Assembly: GCF_030248535.1 (NCBI RefSeq)
Contig: NZ_JAHGAJ010000007.1
Location: 62,001-126,000, forward strand
DNA length: 64,000 nt
DNA from: Vibrio sp. D404a
Lineage (GTDB): Bacteria; Pseudomonadota; Gammaproteobacteria; Enterobacterales; Vibrionaceae
Reading direction: 5' to 3'
The notes below the pieces were generated by a model. The model ran no database searches. It was not told the DNA's origin and saw only the letters and a program-made list of their open reading frames with translations. Below are positions 20,379 to 32,083 of the stretch, one piece after another. The stretch's first letter is position 1. Each line of letters opens with the position of its first letter. The translations under genes and the position numbers were made by a program.

Positions 20379-23300
20379 TTAGGCTTCTTCTATCAGCTCT
20401 TGAACTGGCGATTCAGTGCGGTTTTGAGCGAAACCGCGCAGGCCAACAACGTGTACATGTTCGTGGTCTTTAAATACCTTACGAACCAGTTTGTACGTTG
20501 TGCCTTTCTCTGGGCTAATGTTCTCAGGTGCTGCGATTAGCAACTGCATGCCAAGACGGTCACACAGCTCAAACAGAGTAGAGATAGACTTCGCATCCAG
20601 ACGTGCTGCCTCATCCAAGAACAGCAGGCGACATGGAACAATGTCTTTGCTGCGCAGGCGACGTGACTCTTCTTCCCAGCTTTGAACAACCATCAATAAG
20701 ATAGATTGACCAGTACCGATCGCCTCACCTGTAGATAGCGCGCCTGACTCCGCTTGTAACCAACCATCTGAACCACGGTTTACTTCAACGCTTAGCTCTA
20801 GGTAGTTACGGTAATCAAGCAGCTCTTCACCTAGTACTTGTGGTGAGCGTTGGCCCATATCGATATGTGGGTTAACACGCTGGAACAGTTTCGCCATTGC
20901 TTCAGAAAAAGTGAAGCGAGAACTTTCAAACAGATCTTTGTGCTGCTCCTGTTGAGAAGCAAGACCAGTCAGCAAAATCTCATGACTCTCACGGATCTTC
21001 ACATTCAAGCGAACGCCCTTAACCTGACCGAAGTAGATGTTCGATAGACCTTGGTTAAGCATTCGAATTCGGTTCTGCTCACGCTGAATCGTCTTCTTAA
21101 TGATGCTTGCTACCGACTCAGAGCTGATCGCTAGACGGTTTTCACGCTGTGTTAGCTCTTCCGTCAGTCGCGCAAGTTCCACTTCCATCTCTTCGATCGC
21201 TTCTACTGGATCATCAGTATGGATAATGTCTTGACGGATACGCTCACGTAGGTGTTGGTACACAGCGATGTAGAATAGAACCTTACGCTCTGGGTGCGCA
21301 TTGTCTTCCGACAGACGCAGTGCATCACGCAGATCATCATTATCGGCAACAGCTAAACGCAGTGCACCCAAAGATTTATCCGACATCGAACGCAGTTCAC
21401 CTGCAGATAGGTAAGCCAGTTCACGCTTGTGTAGGCGACGCTCAACATCGTTTTCACGAGCCAAACGCAACACTGAACACCAACCCGCTTTCGCTGCAAC
21501 CACGAAGGTACGAAGCTCGGTGTACTCTTTCTGTACTTTCTTCAGACGTTTAGCCAGAGACTTCATCTCAAGCTCAGTTGAAGTGATGGTACGCTCGTAT
21601 TCACTCTTACGACTGCGTGACGTATGCAGACGCTCTTGCAGTTCATCACGACGACGAACAGCGCGCTCTTGAGCACCTTCGTCAGCATTCACGCCGTATT
21701 CTTGAAGTTCTTGTTTGAACTCTTGAACCGTTTCCAGCTTCGCTTGGTGTGAACTCTTCAGAGCCGCCAATACTTGGTTGTACTGGTTCATCTGCTCACG
21801 CGCTTGCTTCAAGCCATCACGACCTTTAGTACGTGCTTGCTCAGCTTGAACCAGTTTCGCTTTTAACTGCTCGCTCAGTTCGCTGCTCTTGTTCAGTAGG
21901 TCTACTGAATCTGAGTAAGCAAAGTAGTGACGACGTTCAATTAGATCAGACAGTGCAAACACCTTCGCTTTCAGTGCTTGTAGTGCTTGGTCTGCTTGCT
22001 TGTATTCAGCTTCCAGTGCATCAAATTGCTCTGGGTCAGCATCTAGCGCAGTTACGATTTGCTCTAGGTTTTGCAGCGCTTTACCGTGATTGCTCAGGTA
22101 AGACTTCGCTTCACCAAGGCGTTCAAGCTGCGCTTCTAGTTCAGCAAGGCGCTCTGCCAAGGTTTCATCTTCAAGAATACGAACCATTGGTGCTAGCTTG
22201 TCTAGAGCTGCCAGTGCTTGCTTGCTCTGTGTAAGCTGGCTACGTTGCTGCTGTTCTTTGGCATCCAGTTCAGCTAGGGCACGAACAACTTGGTTACGCT
22301 TATCACGTACCGATGCCAACGCCTGCTCAGGGTCTGCATTGAATGCGACATGCAGGTGTTTAGCCACAAAGTTGTTGAACGCTTGGTACAGGCGGTTAAG
22401 CTTTTGTGAGTCGAACGCCGCTTTCGCATGGTTTTCAACAACCACATCACGCTCTTCACGCAGTTTCTCAAGACGTTGTTCACGCGCTGCACGACCAAAC
22501 AACGGAATGTCTGGGAAGCGCGAGTAACGCATTTGGCGATCATTCAATTGAACGCACACCGCACCTTCTAATTCATCGGCATTGAACGAGCTATCATCAA
22601 ACGCGTCTACATCACCTTCAAGGATGTAAAGATCTTCTGGGCAATCTTCAAGATCCACCAGCTTCTCTTTAATACCGTCCAGATCAGAAACCACAATCGC
22701 GTGACGCGCTGGGCCGTACATTGCGCTGAAGTATGGCGCGTCATCAATCGTGATGTCATCGTAGATCTCAGACAGCAGCACGCCGCCAAGTGTATCCGCC
22801 AGACCTTTCAAGCGAGGATCGTTTGAACCACCCGGTGACGCTAGGCGCTCAATTTCAAGTTCAAGCTCACTGCGACGCTGCGCAAGTTGGTCTTTCGCCA
22901 GAGATTGTGATTTCTCATCTTCTAGCACTTGCTGCATCTGAGTCATTACCGCTTGGCTATCTTCTAGCTCAGCTTCGGTTTGCTCACGCAGGCCATCAAG
23001 TGCATCGTTTGCTGTAATCCAAGCAGGAGCAATCGCCTCTAGCTTTTGAATCTCTTGGTCGTGGTTCTGCTGTACGCGACGTTTTTCACTCTTAGTTTCA
23101 CGAAGTTCCTCTTGAGCGTATTCAAGGGTTTCGATCTGCATTGCATGACGTTCACGCTCTTCTTCAAAGACCGCTTCATCATTCAGCTGAGTGTTGTGCT
23201 GTTTCTGGTACTCTTCAGCCAGTTCTTTTGCTTGACGCTGCTGTGCAACATCACGCGCCATATCACGGTGCTGTGCGCGCCATTGCTGTTCATTCTCAAC

Positions 23301-24833
23301 AATGTGTTTTGCATTGCGGCCTTGCTCTAGCGCTTGCTTAGCCGCTTGAGACGCTTCATTACGCTCAACTTGACCAACAATGCTCTTGACCAGTGACAAG
23401 GCTTTTTCGAACTGCGCCGAAGCCGCTGAAGACATGTCTAGCTTGTGCTTAGTCGCCAGTAGCGTCTGTGTGCTCTGCTCTTCTTGAGCCTTAAGCTCAG
23501 ACACCAGCGTCAACGCGCCTTCTGCAGTGATTGAATCATCGCCCAGAAGCTGCTTAGTCTTTTCTAGGGCTTGTACCGCTTGCTGGTATTGAAGTGCACG
23601 CGTTTGCTGAACATCTAGCGCTTGTTGGTAATCAGCAAGCTGTGTTTTCAGGCTATCCACTTCTTCTTCAGTAATGGTCGCCTGCTCTTCAGCAAGAAGA
23701 ACACGCTCTTGCGCCTCTTCAACCACCATCATCTGCTCTTCAAGACGCTCACTTAGCTCTTCAAGATCTTCGCTGTAGCGTGCAATTTTCTCTTGCTGAC
23801 GAAGTGCCGTTTGAACTAGCTGTAGGTGATCCGAAGCCGCTTGGTAATCTTGCTCAAGCGCAGACTCTTGATCCACCAATAGCTCAAGCTCTTCTTGAAC
23901 TCGGTTAAGCAGGTTGTTTTGCTCTAGCAGTGTTTCACGAGATCCGAACAGCTCGCCACGTAGCTTCATGGTTTGATCAAGCTTGTTGCGACGATCATTC
24001 GCATGGCGCATGTAATCCGCTGCTACGTAGTTGGTCGATTCCGTGATCAAGTGTTTGAACAGGTCACGATCCGACTGAGTTGTCTTGATCGCTTCCAGCG
24101 TCATGCGGTTTTCGCGTAGCGCCGATTCCATATCTTGGAAGGCTTTCTTAACCCCGCCATTTTGTGGCAGTAGGTAGTCACGTAGTGAACGAGTAATCGC
24201 ACTCGAAATACCACCGTACAGTGATGCTTCGATCAGGCGGTAGAATTTAGAACGGTCGCCACTGTTACGCAGTTTCTTCGGCACAACACCGAACTCAAAC
24301 ATCTGCGCGTGGTAATCAACAATTGAAGAGAAGGCTTTGAAGTGCGCGCCTTCATACTGAGCAACAGCCGCTTTAACGTCGTTCAACTGACACACACGTG
24401 CGTGGCTATCTGATACGTTTTCGATCAAGACATCCGTTGGCTTAACGTGGCTCGGTAGACCTTGAATCAAGAATGGCTTGATATCGACCTTTTTATCACG
24501 GCCAGCCACTTGCTGAAGCTTAACAGCAAACAACAGGCGTTGGTTACGTGAGTTCACAACGTCAAGCGCCGCATAACACGCACCCGGTTGAAGTTTACCG
24601 TAAAGGCCTTTGTCACGAGATGACTGTGAACTACCCGCTTCGGTTGTGTTTCGGAAGTGAAGCAGGGTTTGGTCTGGGATTAGCGCAGTGATGAATGCCG
24701 CCATCGTAGTCGACTTACCCGCACCGTTACCGCCAGAAAGCGTTGTAACCAATCCATCAATATCAAAAGTACGTGCGAAGAAGCCGTTCCAGTTGACCAT
24801 GGTTAATGATTGATACTTACCTCTTTCAATCAT
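20379..24833 (-). CDS. mukB: Chromosome partition ATPase MukB
   Basis: MukB is the SMC-like ATPase of the MukBEF condensin, which organises and helps segregate the chromosome. The 1484-aa length matches E. coli MukB. The N-terminal head has Walker [10 protein letters not shown] (34-42). Two very long coiled-coil arms rich in Q, E, L and R flank a central hinge. The C-terminal head has the signature [11 protein letters not shown] and Walker [12 protein letters not shown]. Its ATG overlaps the mukE stop in an ATGA arrangement, which indicates translational coupling. It is the last gene of cmoM-mukF-mukE-mukB and is followed by a strong terminator. Confidence 0.98.
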   Translation of the reverse strand: MIERGKYQSLTMVNWNGFFARTFDIDGLVTTLSGGNGAGKSTTMAAFITALIPDQTLLHFRNTTEAGSSQSSRDKGLYGKLQPGACYAALDVVNSRNQRLLFAVKLQQVAGRDKKVDIKPFLIQGLPSHVKPTDVLIENVSDSHARVCQLNDVKAAVAQYEGAHFKAFSSIVDYHAQMFEFGVVPKKLRNSGDRSKFYRLIEASLYGGISSAITRSLRDYLLPQNGGVKKAFQDMESALRENRMTLEAIKTTQSDRDLFKHLITESTNYVAADYMRHANDRRNKLDQTMKLRGELFGSRETLLEQNNLLNRVQEELELLVDQESALEQDYQAASDHLQLVQTALRQQEKIARYSEDLEELSERLEEQMMVVEEAQERVLLAEEQATITEEEVDSLKTQLADYQQALDVQQTRALQYQQAVQALEKTKQLLGDDSITAEGALTLVSELKAQEEQSTQTLLATKHKLDMSSAASAQFEKALSLVKSIVGQVERNEASQAAKQALEQGRNAKHIVENEQQWRAQHRDMARDVAQQRQAKELAEEYQKQHNTQLNDEAVFEEERERHAMQIETLEYAQEELRETKSEKRRVQQNHDQEIQKLEAIAPAWITANDALDGLREQTEAELEDSQAVMTQMQQVLEDEKSQSLAKDQLAQRRSELELEIERLASPGGSNDPRLKGLADTLGGVLLSEIYDDITIDDAPYFSAMYGPARHAIVVSDLDGIKEKLVDLEDCPEDLYILEGDVDAFDDSSFNADELEGAVCVQLNDRQMRYSRFPDIPLFGRAAREQRLEKLREERDVVVENHAKAAFDSQKLNRLYQAFNNFVAKHLHVAFNADPEQALASVRDKRNQVVRALAELDAKEQQQRSQLTQSKQALAALDKLAPMVRILEDETLAERLAELEAQLERLGEAKSYLSNHGKALQNLEQIVTALDADPEQFDALEAEYKQADQALQALKAKVFALSDLIERRHYFAYSDSVDLLNKSSELSEQLKAKLVQAEQARTKGRDGLKQAREQMNQYNQVLAALKSSHQAKLETVQEFKQELQEYGVNADEGAQERAVRRRDELQERLHTSRSRKSEYERTITSTELEMKSLAKRLKKVQKEYTELRTFVVAAKAGWCSVLRLARENDVERRLHKRELAYLSAGELRSMSDKSLGALRLAVADNDDLRDALRLSEDNAHPERKVLFYIAVYQHLRERIRQDIIHTDDPVEAIEEMEVELARLTEELTQRENRLAISSESVASIIKKTIQREQNRIRMLNQGLSNIYFGQVKGVRLNVKIRESHEILLTGLASQQEQHKDLFESSRFTFSEAMAKLFQRVNPHIDMGQRSPQVLGEELLDYRNYLELSVEVNRGSDGWLQAESGALSTGEAIGTGQSILLMVVQSWEEESRRLRSKDIVPCRLLFLDEAARLDAKSISTLFELCDRLGMQLLIAAPENISPEKGTTYKLVRKVFKDHEHVHVVGLRGFAQNRTESPVQELIEEA

Positions 24834-25594
24834 GCTTCACCTTCTTCTTTAATCTGTTCATTGCTAAGCATTTCGTCGCCGAAAATATCTTGTTGAGCGT
24901 CTTGTTCTGTCTCTTCTTGCTCTTCATTTAGCAAGCTGCCTTGGTTTGGCTCTTGAGTATGAACAACCGCTTCGCCATCGCGAATTAGGCGCAGCTGTGC
25001 TTCTCTCATGTCGTCACCAACACGAACGTCAGCACCAAAGCGGAACACGGCTTCGCTGATACGGAATTTGCCTGTTTCACCAATTGAGATAAGCATGCCG
25101 ATACGACGTAAGCGACGCAGAGACGTTCTTACTTTCTCGAATAGCTTTTCTTTATCTAGATCTGAGCCTGATGCGCGGTTTGTTGCTAGCTTCATCAGTT
25201 TCTTTTCGTCCGCAAGAGCCATCAATTCTTCGAATAGCTCTTGGTTAGTAAAGATACCTTCGTGAGCAAGACGCTCTGGGCTCAAGTAAAGGAAACACAG
25301 TACCTTACCCACTAGCATGTCGAGCTCAGACAATACGCTACGGCCAATCAATGACGTAGAACGCGGACGTAGGTAGAAGAAACCCTCAGGTGCCTTTACC
25401 AACTCGGTGTTGTAGCGTTGGTAAAACTGCTGAAGTTCCAGTTCGAAATCTGACAACAGTGCGTGGTTATCAAGATCTTCCGTTGAGATATGCTTACCTG
25501 AACGCAGCATGCTATCAAGCGCTGGGAACAATGGGTTTGCAATCGCTTTTACCAGTTTCTCTGGCATGTAATCATCAGTACTTGTTAATGACAT
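24830..25594 (-). CDS. mukE: Chromosome partition protein MukE
   Basis: MukE is the winged-helix (kite) partner that binds MukF and MukB and regulates the condensin. The protein contains the family sequences [52 protein letters not shown] and FRFGADVR, and ends in an acidic tail typical of the family. The frame is open six codons further upstream, but the ATG at 25594 gives the usual N-terminus [14 protein letters not shown] (254 aa) and has a GGT-rich site before it. It overlaps the end of mukF by 20 bases and the start of mukB by four, so the three genes are co-translated. Confidence 0.97.
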   Translation of the reverse strand: MSLTSTDDYMPEKLVKAIANPLFPALDSMLRSGKHISTEDLDNHALLSDFELELQQFYQRYNTELVKAPEGFFYLRPRSTSLIGRSVLSELDMLVGKVLCFLYLSPERLAHEGIFTNQELFEELMALADEKKLMKLATNRASGSDLDKEKLFEKVRTSLRRLRRIGMLISIGETGKFRISEAVFRFGADVRVGDDMREAQLRLIRDGEAVVHTQEPNQGSLLNEEQEETEQDAQQDIFGDEMLSNEQIKEEGEA

Positions 25595-26912
25595 TGGCTT
25601 GTACCTTTGCACCGAAATCGTTGATTGCCTGCCAATCAGGCTGAATCGCCTGATAGTCAGACTCTGAGTAACCTAAGCGCACCGCTTGGTCGACAACAAT
25701 TCTGGCTAAATCAAAATGGTGTGTGCGAGGGTGTTCTGCAAGGTAATCTCGCAGTACTAAACCAAGGTCAATTGGTGTCCCTTGCTGTTTGTGAATCTTC
25801 AACATCTCAGCGATCTTGTCTGAGAGGTAATCATTCACTTGTTCAAATTCTTCATACTCGACATCGAGTGGCGCTTGGCCCATTACTTCATCATCACGCA
25901 GAACGAGCGCTTCATCACGCAGATCTGTGAGTTTTTCAGCGTCCGCGTAAGTAAGTAGCCAAGGTGCGTCGAAGTAGTCAGTAACCGACTGGCGCAGACG
26001 TTGGCTGAACGCGCGGTTCTTATCCATGTCGATCGCTGTACGGATAAATTTGTGGACGTGGCGGTCATAGCCAATCCACAGATCGATAGCTTGTTGGCCC
26101 CAACTTGTGATGCGGTCTAGCTTCATTTGCAGGCCGAATAGGGTTTCACCCACGAACTCAAGCTCATCGTCGCCGTAGACAATTTCTTGGATGTCTAAAA
26201 TTTGTGTCTGAAGCTCGTCGCCCGCAGCTTGCAATGTGTCTTGCAGCTCTTTTAGGGTCGCTGAGGTTTCCGATAGCAGCGCTTCACAGTTATTGATCGC
26301 TTCACGCCAATCTTTATTAAGAAGGTCTGCGATTTGCTGTTTTACGGTTTGCTGCTGCTCATCCATAACACGTTGGTTAAGATCGATCTGATCAAAAATC
26401 TCACCAACAGAGTATTTTAGTACGCCATAAACGTTCTTACGCCAATGGCCAGGCGTTCCGCCTTTTTGTGCAGCTTCAATTGCCTTCGCCATCTCATCAG
26501 CAACCATCGACAGTTGAATCGACAGTTTGAGTTTTGAGAATTGACGGTGACGTAGGTAATAGTCTGAAATACCGATCGCGAGTGGAGACAGGCGATAAAT
26601 GCTCGCGCCATCGGTGATCTCACTGGTGAAGCGGCTAATCAGCTTCTGTTTCACCAGTTCGTTGATTGCATTGTTTGCGCGAAACGCAGAGGCTTCGCCG
26701 GTATCTTCGAACAGACGAGTGACGATGGTAAATGCGTCGTGCAATTCACCCTCACCTAACTCTTCATCGAACCTTTCGTTGCTTAATACTGCGATAGCAA
26801 TTAGAAATGCCAGTCGCTCAGGCGGCAAGTTTAATGAAAAATCATGCTGCTTGACCCAGCCCACCAACTCATCAATTGGCTGCTCTTCGGCAGTTTGAGT
26901 CATTTCACTCAT
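25575..26912 (-). CDS. mukF: Chromosome partition protein MukF (kleisin)
   Basis: MukF is the kleisin that links the two MukB heads and carries MukE. The start at 26912 gives [20 protein letters not shown], close to the E. coli N-terminus, and a protein of 445 aa (E. coli: 440). The open frame continues 72 codons further upstream without family similarity, and AGGAACC precedes the chosen ATG, so the shorter form is used. The N-terminal winged helix ([22 protein letters not shown]) and the C-terminal region are intact. It is 136 bases downstream of cmoM and overlaps mukE by 20 bases. Confidence 0.96.
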   Translation of the reverse strand: MSEMTQTAEEQPIDELVGWVKQHDFSLNLPPERLAFLIAIAVLSNERFDEELGEGELHDAFTIVTRLFEDTGEASAFRANNAINELVKQKLISRFTSEITDGASIYRLSPLAIGISDYYLRHRQFSKLKLSIQLSMVADEMAKAIEAAQKGGTPGHWRKNVYGVLKYSVGEIFDQIDLNQRVMDEQQQTVKQQIADLLNKDWREAINNCEALLSETSATLKELQDTLQAAGDELQTQILDIQEIVYGDDELEFVGETLFGLQMKLDRITSWGQQAIDLWIGYDRHVHKFIRTAIDMDKNRAFSQRLRQSVTDYFDAPWLLTYADAEKLTDLRDEALVLRDDEVMGQAPLDVEYEEFEQVNDYLSDKIAEMLKIHKQQGTPIDLGLVLRDYLAEHPRTHHFDLARIVVDQAVRLGYSESDYQAIQPDWQAINDFGAKVQANVINKY

Positions 26913-27048
26913 TGTGGTTCCTGTTACTGTTCTTTGTAACACCGAGCGTTTGTCGATGTTACGCCTTTTCTTTTTAACGCGGGCTATCAGTTGTCGATTG
27001 TAGCCTAGGAATGCGATGGCAACTCTTGTACCACATTCTTTACCGTTT

Positions 27049-27849
27049 TTATTCTGGTTTCTGCGCCCAAACGTGAATATATCGACCCAAAGAGAGATAA
27101 GGTTCTTGACGACATAGCTGTTTCTCAAGCTCTAGCACATCTTCAAATTGGTAGTCGCCCATGTATTCCATGTTGCCAATGTAATCGCTAAACGAACGAA
27201 TACCCGACTTACCTTTTATCTCAAGCCCTGCCTCTTCTATCCACTGATAGACCTCTTCAGGCTTCAAGCCTTTTTGGGGTTGCAGCTTAAACCGTTTTCG
27301 ATGTGGCATCCCATTTAATACATGAGGAATATTGCCACAAATCACATTTTTAAGGACTAATCCGTGATGGTTGTAGAACATAATCGATGCCACACCACCC
27401 GGTTTAACTTGCTCAAGCAGGATGTCTAACGCTTCCTTGGGATTGGCTAACCACTCCATGACTGCGTGAAACATCACCATATCCACCGGTTCATCCATAT
27501 GTTGTGCAATGTTTTGAACAGGAGAATGGATGAATCGATACTGATCAAGCAAGCCGGCTTTATCAATATCTTGTTGCGCCAAATTCAGCATTTCAGAAGA
27601 AAGGTCACACAGAGACACCTGGTGCCCTAAGCTTGCAATCTTTTGCGACATCTGTGCTAAACCGCCTCCTGCATCCAGAATATGCAAAGGTGTTTCATCG
27701 GTTTCAAATGTGCTTAACGCTTGCTCTAAATCTTCCCATACGATGATCTGACGGATCTCTCCTTTGTCAGAGCCGTAAATATTTTTTGCAAATTTGTGGG
27801 CAATATCGTCGAAATTACGGTCTTCAGTCACAGCTACTTGAGTTATCAT
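27049..27849 (-). CDS. cmoM: tRNA 5-carboxymethoxyuridine methyltransferase CmoM
   Basis: CmoM (formerly SmtA) methylates cmo5U34 to its methyl ester in a subset of tRNAs. The 266-aa protein has a class I SAM-binding loop [18 protein letters not shown] near 55-72, a following LCDLSSEML acidic strand, and the family segments [13 protein letters not shown] and [12 protein letters not shown]. Its place immediately upstream of mukFEB and divergent from elyC reproduces the E. coli neighbourhood, which distinguishes it from other methyltransferases. With CmoA and CmoB it completes the mcmo5U pathway inside this window. Confidence 0.93.
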   Translation of the reverse strand: MITQVAVTEDRNFDDIAHKFAKNIYGSDKGEIRQIIVWEDLEQALSTFETDETPLHILDAGGGLAQMSQKIASLGHQVSLCDLSSEMLNLAQQDIDKAGLLDQYRFIHSPVQNIAQHMDEPVDMVMFHAVMEWLANPKEALDILLEQVKPGGVASIMFYNHHGLVLKNVICGNIPHVLNGMPHRKRFKLQPQKGLKPEEVYQWIEEAGLEIKGKSGIRSFSDYIGNMEYMGDYQFEDVLELEKQLCRQEPYLSLGRYIHVWAQKPE

Positions 27850-27946
27850 GTCCTATCGTGCCTGCTATTCTGTCACAGGAATTTCAGGAATAAAGAGGCG
27901 ATGTCTCTTTTTAGTACTAAGTGATGTTTTTTCGGACTATTCGGAT

Positions 27947-28822
27947 ATGTTTGAGCTGAAAAAAGTAGTGTCATCCCTGTTGATGCCGCTGCCAGCAATG
28001 TTAATTCTCGCTTTCCTGGGCCTAGCCCTCGTTATGTTCACTACAAAACGCAAAACAGGGTGCCTTATCACACTGTCTGCTTTATGTGGTATTTTCCTAA
28101 TCGCGTTCCAACCCGTTTCTAGCCAACTTCTCATGCCAATGGAACGACAACACACCGCATTTTTGCCAACCAATGAATCGGTCGACTACGTGATGGTATT
28201 AGGTAGCGGCCACGTGGTCGATGACCAAATCCCGCCAACTTCAGAGCTCAGCCGAACTGGCCTAATGAGACTCAGTGAAGGTATCCGCATTCAAAGAATC
28301 TACCCGGGCGCAAAGCTGATCTTATCTGGCTACGGTGGTGGCACAGAAGTAAGTAACGCTCGTATGATGGCTAAAGTAGCATTGGCGCTTGGCGTTGCTA
28401 AGCCTGACATTATTTTACTTGAGACAGCCAAAGACACCTGGGAAGAAGCAAGACAAGCTGCGGCTTTCGTTAAGAATAAGCGCATGGTGCTAGTGACTTC
28501 TGCCAGCCACATGCAACGCGCATTGAATGAATTTCATGATGCAGGGATGAAACCACTTCCGGCGCCAACGAACTACCTCGCGCAGGAAGGAATTGAACAG
28601 CCTTGGAATAAGTACATGCCAAAAGCTATCTATCTTGAGCAGACTGAGCGTTACTGGCACGAAACAATGGGGTTAATGTGGCAGAGCTTACGAGATTGGC
28701 TAGACAATCAAAACTCTGATCTAGAAGACCCAATTATTATTTCGGAGCCTTCACTGCTTGAAGACGAAGCGCCAGCGGTTTCTGATGCACAAGCAACAAG
28801 CAGTGCGCAAACAGCTCAATAG
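27947..28822 (+). CDS. elyC: Envelope biogenesis factor ElyC (DUF218)
   Basis: ElyC is an inner-membrane DUF218 protein linked in E. coli to lipid carrier use and peptidoglycan synthesis. The protein from the ATG at 27947 (291 aa) begins MFELKKVVSSLLMPLPAML, as in E. coli, followed by two membrane helices and the DUF218 domain (YVMVLGSGHVVDD, SRTGLMRLSEGIRI, LILSGYGG, LVTSASHMQRAL). The frame is open 33 codons further upstream, overlapping the start of the divergent cmoM, so that longer start is unlikely. The acidic, low-complexity C-terminus has no recognisable motif. A terminator follows. Confidence 0.92.
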   Translation: MFELKKVVSSLLMPLPAMLILAFLGLALVMFTTKRKTGCLITLSALCGIFLIAFQPVSSQLLMPMERQHTAFLPTNESVDYVMVLGSGHVVDDQIPPTSELSRTGLMRLSEGIRIQRIYPGAKLILSGYGGGTEVSNARMMAKVALALGVAKPDIILLETAKDTWEEARQAAAFVKNKRMVLVTSASHMQRALNEFHDAGMKPLPAPTNYLAQEGIEQPWNKYMPKAIYLEQTERYWHETMGLMWQSLRDWLDNQNSDLEDPIIISEPSLLEDEAPAVSDAQATSSAQTAQ

Positions 28823-28902
28823 CCTTGTTCACCATTGTCGGCATCGAGTTTGTTAGGACTACTGCCGAACAATATTGCGCTACACAAACAAGCACCATAA
28901 AC

Positions 28903-28936
28903 AAAAAAACCGAGATACTGAGTATCTCGGTTTTTT
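28903..28936. terminator. Bidirectional terminator between elyC and torR
   Basis: Stem CCGAGATA/TATCTCGG with a CTGAG loop, flanked by A-runs on one side and T-runs on the other. It serves two convergent genes. Confidence 0.92.
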
Positions 28937-28970
28937 AATTTTTGTCAGTTAAGCTTTTTAGTTCTGAGCG

Positions 28971-29684
28971 TTAATCGCCAGCAAACATATAGCCTTCACC
29001 ATGAACCGTCACAAAGATTTGCGGGTTCTTTGGATCGAACTCCATCTTGGCACGCATACGACGAATCAGTACGTCGATAGTGCGGTCGTTTGGCGCGTCA
29101 ACACGATGGCTGATCATGTTTAAGATACGCTCACGGCTCAATACTTGGTTCGGGTACGACGACAGCGCCACCAGCAGTTCGTACTCTGCTTTAGTTAGCT
29201 TCACCGGTTCGCCATTTTTGCTTAATGCACGACGAGGAATGTCGAACGTCCACTCGCCAAAGCGAACTATTGACTCATCCTCTGCCTGCTCAACCGCACC
29301 TGATGGTGAGTTACGAGCAGCCGAAATACGCCAAAGTAAGTTTTTCACTCGAACCAATAATTCGCGAAGTTCGAATGGTTTAGTAACATAATCATCTGCG
29401 CCCATCTCTAGGCCTACAATTTTGTCGATGCTATCCGTGCGTCCAGTAACTAAAATAATACCAATGTCTGATTGACTGCGTAATTCGCGAGTTAGCATCA
29501 ATCCATCTTCGCCTGGTAAGTTGATGTCCAGCATAATGAGGTCAACGTTATTCTCTTCTAATACGTTTCTCATTTGAGCACCGCTTTCAGCTTCGCTCAC
29601 TGTGTAACCTTCGTTCTGGAAGTAACCAACCAGTTTACTACGGGTCACCACATCATCTTCAACGACCAATACGTGATAGCTCAT
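28971..29684 (-). CDS. torR: Two-component response regulator TorR
   Basis: TorR is the OmpR-type regulator of trimethylamine N-oxide respiration. The 237-aa protein has a receiver domain with Asp53 (MLDINLPGEDG), the conserved VTKPFELRELLVRVKNLLWRI and a C-terminal winged-helix DNA-binding domain (TKAEYELLVALSSYPNQVLSR, DVLIRRMRAKM). Similarity to E. coli TorR is high across GIILVTGR and GLEMGADDYVTKP. It is divergent from torD, the chaperone for the TMAO reductase. The sensor TorS and the structural torCA genes are not in the window, so its targets must lie elsewhere. Confidence 0.93.
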   Translation of the reverse strand: MSYHVLVVEDDVVTRSKLVGYFQNEGYTVSEAESGAQMRNVLEENNVDLIMLDINLPGEDGLMLTRELRSQSDIGIILVTGRTDSIDKIVGLEMGADDYVTKPFELRELLVRVKNLLWRISAARNSPSGAVEQAEDESIVRFGEWTFDIPRRALSKNGEPVKLTKAEYELLVALSSYPNQVLSRERILNMISHRVDAPNDRTIDVLIRRMRAKMEFDPKNPQIFVTVHGEGYMFAGD

Positions 29685-29940
29685 CTACACCACTTTTCTT
29701 ATTTAATAGTTTCAGTGACTATTCTATTCATAACTAGTAACAATTCTAGTAGTACGCAAGATAAAAGCCAGAAACATGGATTTTTTTTGATACAAGACAA
29801 TCTTAAACCTTGCTATTTGGCCTCCATCGCAATTCAATATAGGCATTACTACTAACGAGTGACTTTGCAACGAGCAAATACCTCTGTTAGCTAGCCTTCG
29901 TACCGCAGATATTACGAAAGACGATATTAGGATTATTTAG

Positions 29941-30588
29941 ATGAAAGAAACGAAAGCGTTCAATGAACAACGAGCTGAAATTTACTGGTGGCTATCGAGC
30001 CTGTTCGCGAAAGAACTGACTCAAGAAGAGTTAGATAACTACCATTCCGTTGAGATTCGTTCGTTTTTAACTGGCCTAGGCGACAATGAGACGTTAAAGC
30101 CAGCTATCAATAACCTAGTTAACGCTCTGAACCGTTTGCAAAACCGCGAAGATGCTCAACTTGAGCTTTCATCAGACTTCTGTGAGCTATTCCTAAAGTC
30201 CGATAAATACGGTGCTCTACCGTACGCATCTATTTACCTAGATAAGAGCGGCTTACTAAACGCGAAACCGGCTCAAGATATGGAAGCTATCATGGCTTCT
30301 TACGGTATTGCGGTAAACCAAGACCTAAACGAACCCGCGGATCACATTGCGATTGAACTCGATTTTCTTGGCAACATCATTGTTCGCTCAAACGAAGCGG
30401 AATCAGAGCAAGATCTCGAGGCGGCTTTCACTGCACAACAAGAATTTGTTGAACAACAACTGCTGAGCTGGGTACCACAGTTTGCGAGCAAGTGTCGCGA
30501 GTTCGACGAGTTTGGTTTTTACGCCTGTGTTGCAGAGTTGCTACTGGCATTCTGCAAACTTGACGTTCAATATTTAGCTGGTGAATAG
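29941..30588 (+). CDS. torD: TMAO reductase chaperone TorD
   Basis: TorD is a cytoplasmic chaperone that binds TorA and its signal peptide so that the molybdenum cofactor is inserted before Tat export. The 215-aa all-helical protein matches the family by its N-terminal [15 protein letters not shown], the [22 protein letters not shown] core and the [15 protein letters not shown] segment. It is divergent from torR, with about 255 bases between. torA and torC are not adjacent, unlike the enteric torCAD operon. A GC-rich hairpin follows the stop. Confidence 0.93.
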   Translation: MKETKAFNEQRAEIYWWLSSLFAKELTQEELDNYHSVEIRSFLTGLGDNETLKPAINNLVNALNRLQNREDAQLELSSDFCELFLKSDKYGALPYASIYLDKSGLLNAKPAQDMEAIMASYGIAVNQDLNEPADHIAIELDFLGNIIVRSNEAESEQDLEAAFTAQQEFVEQQLLSWVPQFASKCREFDEFGFYACVAELLLAFCKLDVQYLAGE

Positions 30589-30631
30589 TTTTCACTAATG
30601 ACTAAAGGCACAATTTAGGTAGAATGTGACA

Positions 30632-30655
30632 ATTCACCCAGAAAACTGGGTGAAT
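30632..30655 (+). terminator. Hairpin after torD, possible terminator
   Basis: A ten-base-pair perfect stem ATTCACCCAG/CTGGGTGAAT with an AAAA loop, 43 bases beyond the torD stop. The downstream T-run is poor, so termination is likely but not certain. Confidence 0.55.
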
Positions 30656-30694
30656 GTTATTGCGAGTATTTTCTAGTCAGTCTAAAATTGTGAC

Positions 30695-30800
30695 CGCAAA
30701 CGATAAAATATGAAACATTCTCGAAATGCTATGCTTTAAATTAGCTAAGAGCATTTCGGTGTTAAGACAAGCCGCTCTCGTATAGCGGTTTTTTGTTTTT
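30695..30800 (+). ncRNA. Candidate small RNA or attenuating leader upstream of purR
   Basis: A stem CGAAATGCT/AGCATTTCG (30722-30730 with 30750-30758) is followed by a terminator-like hairpin CCGCT/AGCGG (30772-30788) and TTTTTTGTTTTT. TTGCGA (30659) and TAAAAT (30683), 18 bases apart, could serve as a promoter. The product would be about 105 bases long and end 110 bases before purR. I do not recognise a family. It could be an independent small RNA or an attenuator of purR. Confidence 0.4.
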
Positions 30801-30909
30801 AGCACTTTAGTACCGAGAGAGCCCTACACATTCTAAGCTCTTGTTCTGGTAGCTTAAACGGCTGCTTACTCCGTACTGTTGAGAAAGTAGCTATCAATAG
30901 GATAAAGCC

Positions 30910-31914
30910 ATGGCAACTATAAAAGATGTCGCTCGCTTAGCCGGCGTATCAACAACCACCGTTTCTCACGTGATCAACAAGACACGTTTTGTAGCAGAAG
31001 CGACTCAAGAAAAAGTAAACAAAGCCGTAGACGAATTAAACTATGCACCAAGTGCTGTTGCTCGTAGCCTGAAATGTAACTCGACACGTACAATCGGCAT
31101 GTTGGTTACTCAATCAACTAACCTATTCTTCTCAGAAGTGATCGATGGTGTAGAGAGCTACTGTTACCGTCAAGGCTACACGCTGATTCTATGTAACACA
31201 GGTGGCATCTACGAGAAGCAACGTGACTACATCCGCATGCTAGCGGAAAAGCGTGTAGATGGTATCTTGGTTATGTGTTCAGACCTAACCGAAGAACTTC
31301 GTGAAATGCTTGACCGCCATGCAGACATTCCAAAGGTAGTAATGGACTGGGGCCCAGAGAGCTCACAAGCGGATAAGATCATCGACAACTCAGAGGAAGG
31401 TGGCTACCTAGCAACCAAATACCTTGTAGAACGCGGACATGAACGTATTGTTTGTCTAAGTGGTCACCTAGACAAAGCAGCGTGTGTTGAACGCATCGCT
31501 GGCTACCGCCGTGCTTTAGCTGAAGCGAACATCGAGTCTGACGAGAACCTTATCCTTGAAGGTAACTTCGAGTGTGATACGGCAGTCATCGCAGCCGATA
31601 AGATTGTCGCAATGGAAAATCGTCCAACAGCGGTATTCTGTTTTAACGATACTATGGCACTCGGCCTGATGAGCCGTCTTCAACAGCAAGGCATTAAGAT
31701 CCCTGAAGACATTTCAGTGATTGGCTACGACAATATTGAGCTGGCAGAGTACTTCTCTCCACCGCTAACCACGGTCCACCAGCCTAAGCGTCGTGTCGGT
31801 AAGAACGCCTTTGAAATTCTTCTAGAGCGCATTAAGGATAAAGACCACGAAAAACGAGTGTTCGAAATGCATCCAGAGATCATTGAACGCGCAACGGTAA
31901 AAACGTTAAAATAA
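30910..31914 (+). CDS. purR: Purine repressor PurR (LacI family)
   Basis: PurR represses purine synthesis genes when hypoxanthine or guanine is bound. The 334-aa protein starts [20 protein letters not shown], the LacI-type helix-turn-helix, followed by the hinge helix ([11 protein letters not shown]) and a periplasmic-binding-protein-like effector domain; the length and motifs match E. coli PurR closely ([37 protein letters not shown]). It stands alone behind a structured upstream region. GCAAACG at 30696 resembles half a PUR box, which might allow autoregulation but is a weak match. A strong terminator follows. Confidence 0.97.
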   Translation: MATIKDVARLAGVSTTTVSHVINKTRFVAEATQEKVNKAVDELNYAPSAVARSLKCNSTRTIGMLVTQSTNLFFSEVIDGVESYCYRQGYTLILCNTGGIYEKQRDYIRMLAEKRVDGILVMCSDLTEELREMLDRHADIPKVVMDWGPESSQADKIIDNSEEGGYLATKYLVERGHERIVCLSGHLDKAACVERIAGYRRALAEANIESDENLILEGNFECDTAVIAADKIVAMENRPTAVFCFNDTMALGLMSRLQQQGIKIPEDISVIGYDNIELAEYFSPPLTTVHQPKRRVGKNAFEILLERIKDKDHEKRVFEMHPEIIERATVKTLK

Positions 31915-31937
31915 CGTAAACTTTAGAAAATTCTAAT

Positions 31938-31961
31938 AAAACGCACCGCTTGGTGCGTTTT
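31938..31961 (+). terminator. Terminator of purR
   Basis: Stem AAAACGCACC/GGTGCGTTTT with a GCTT loop and a long T-run, 24 bases beyond the purR stop. Confidence 0.93.
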
Positions 31962-32083
31962 TTTTATTCGTCAAAAATAGAAACCCAATTGCATATAAAG
32001 ACAACAATTAACTGAATTAAGATCACACTTTTGAGCAACAAGTGTGAACCTCATTCAACAAAAAACTTTATTCTTAATAAACA

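Noticed and set aside
21427..23341. Several open frames opposite mukB
   Set aside because: They are shadows caused by the composition of the long mukB coiled coil; none has a plausible start or domain.
30693..30708. PUR box in front of purR
   Set aside because: Only one half (CGCAAACG) matches the consensus; the other half is degenerate, so it is mentioned but not called.
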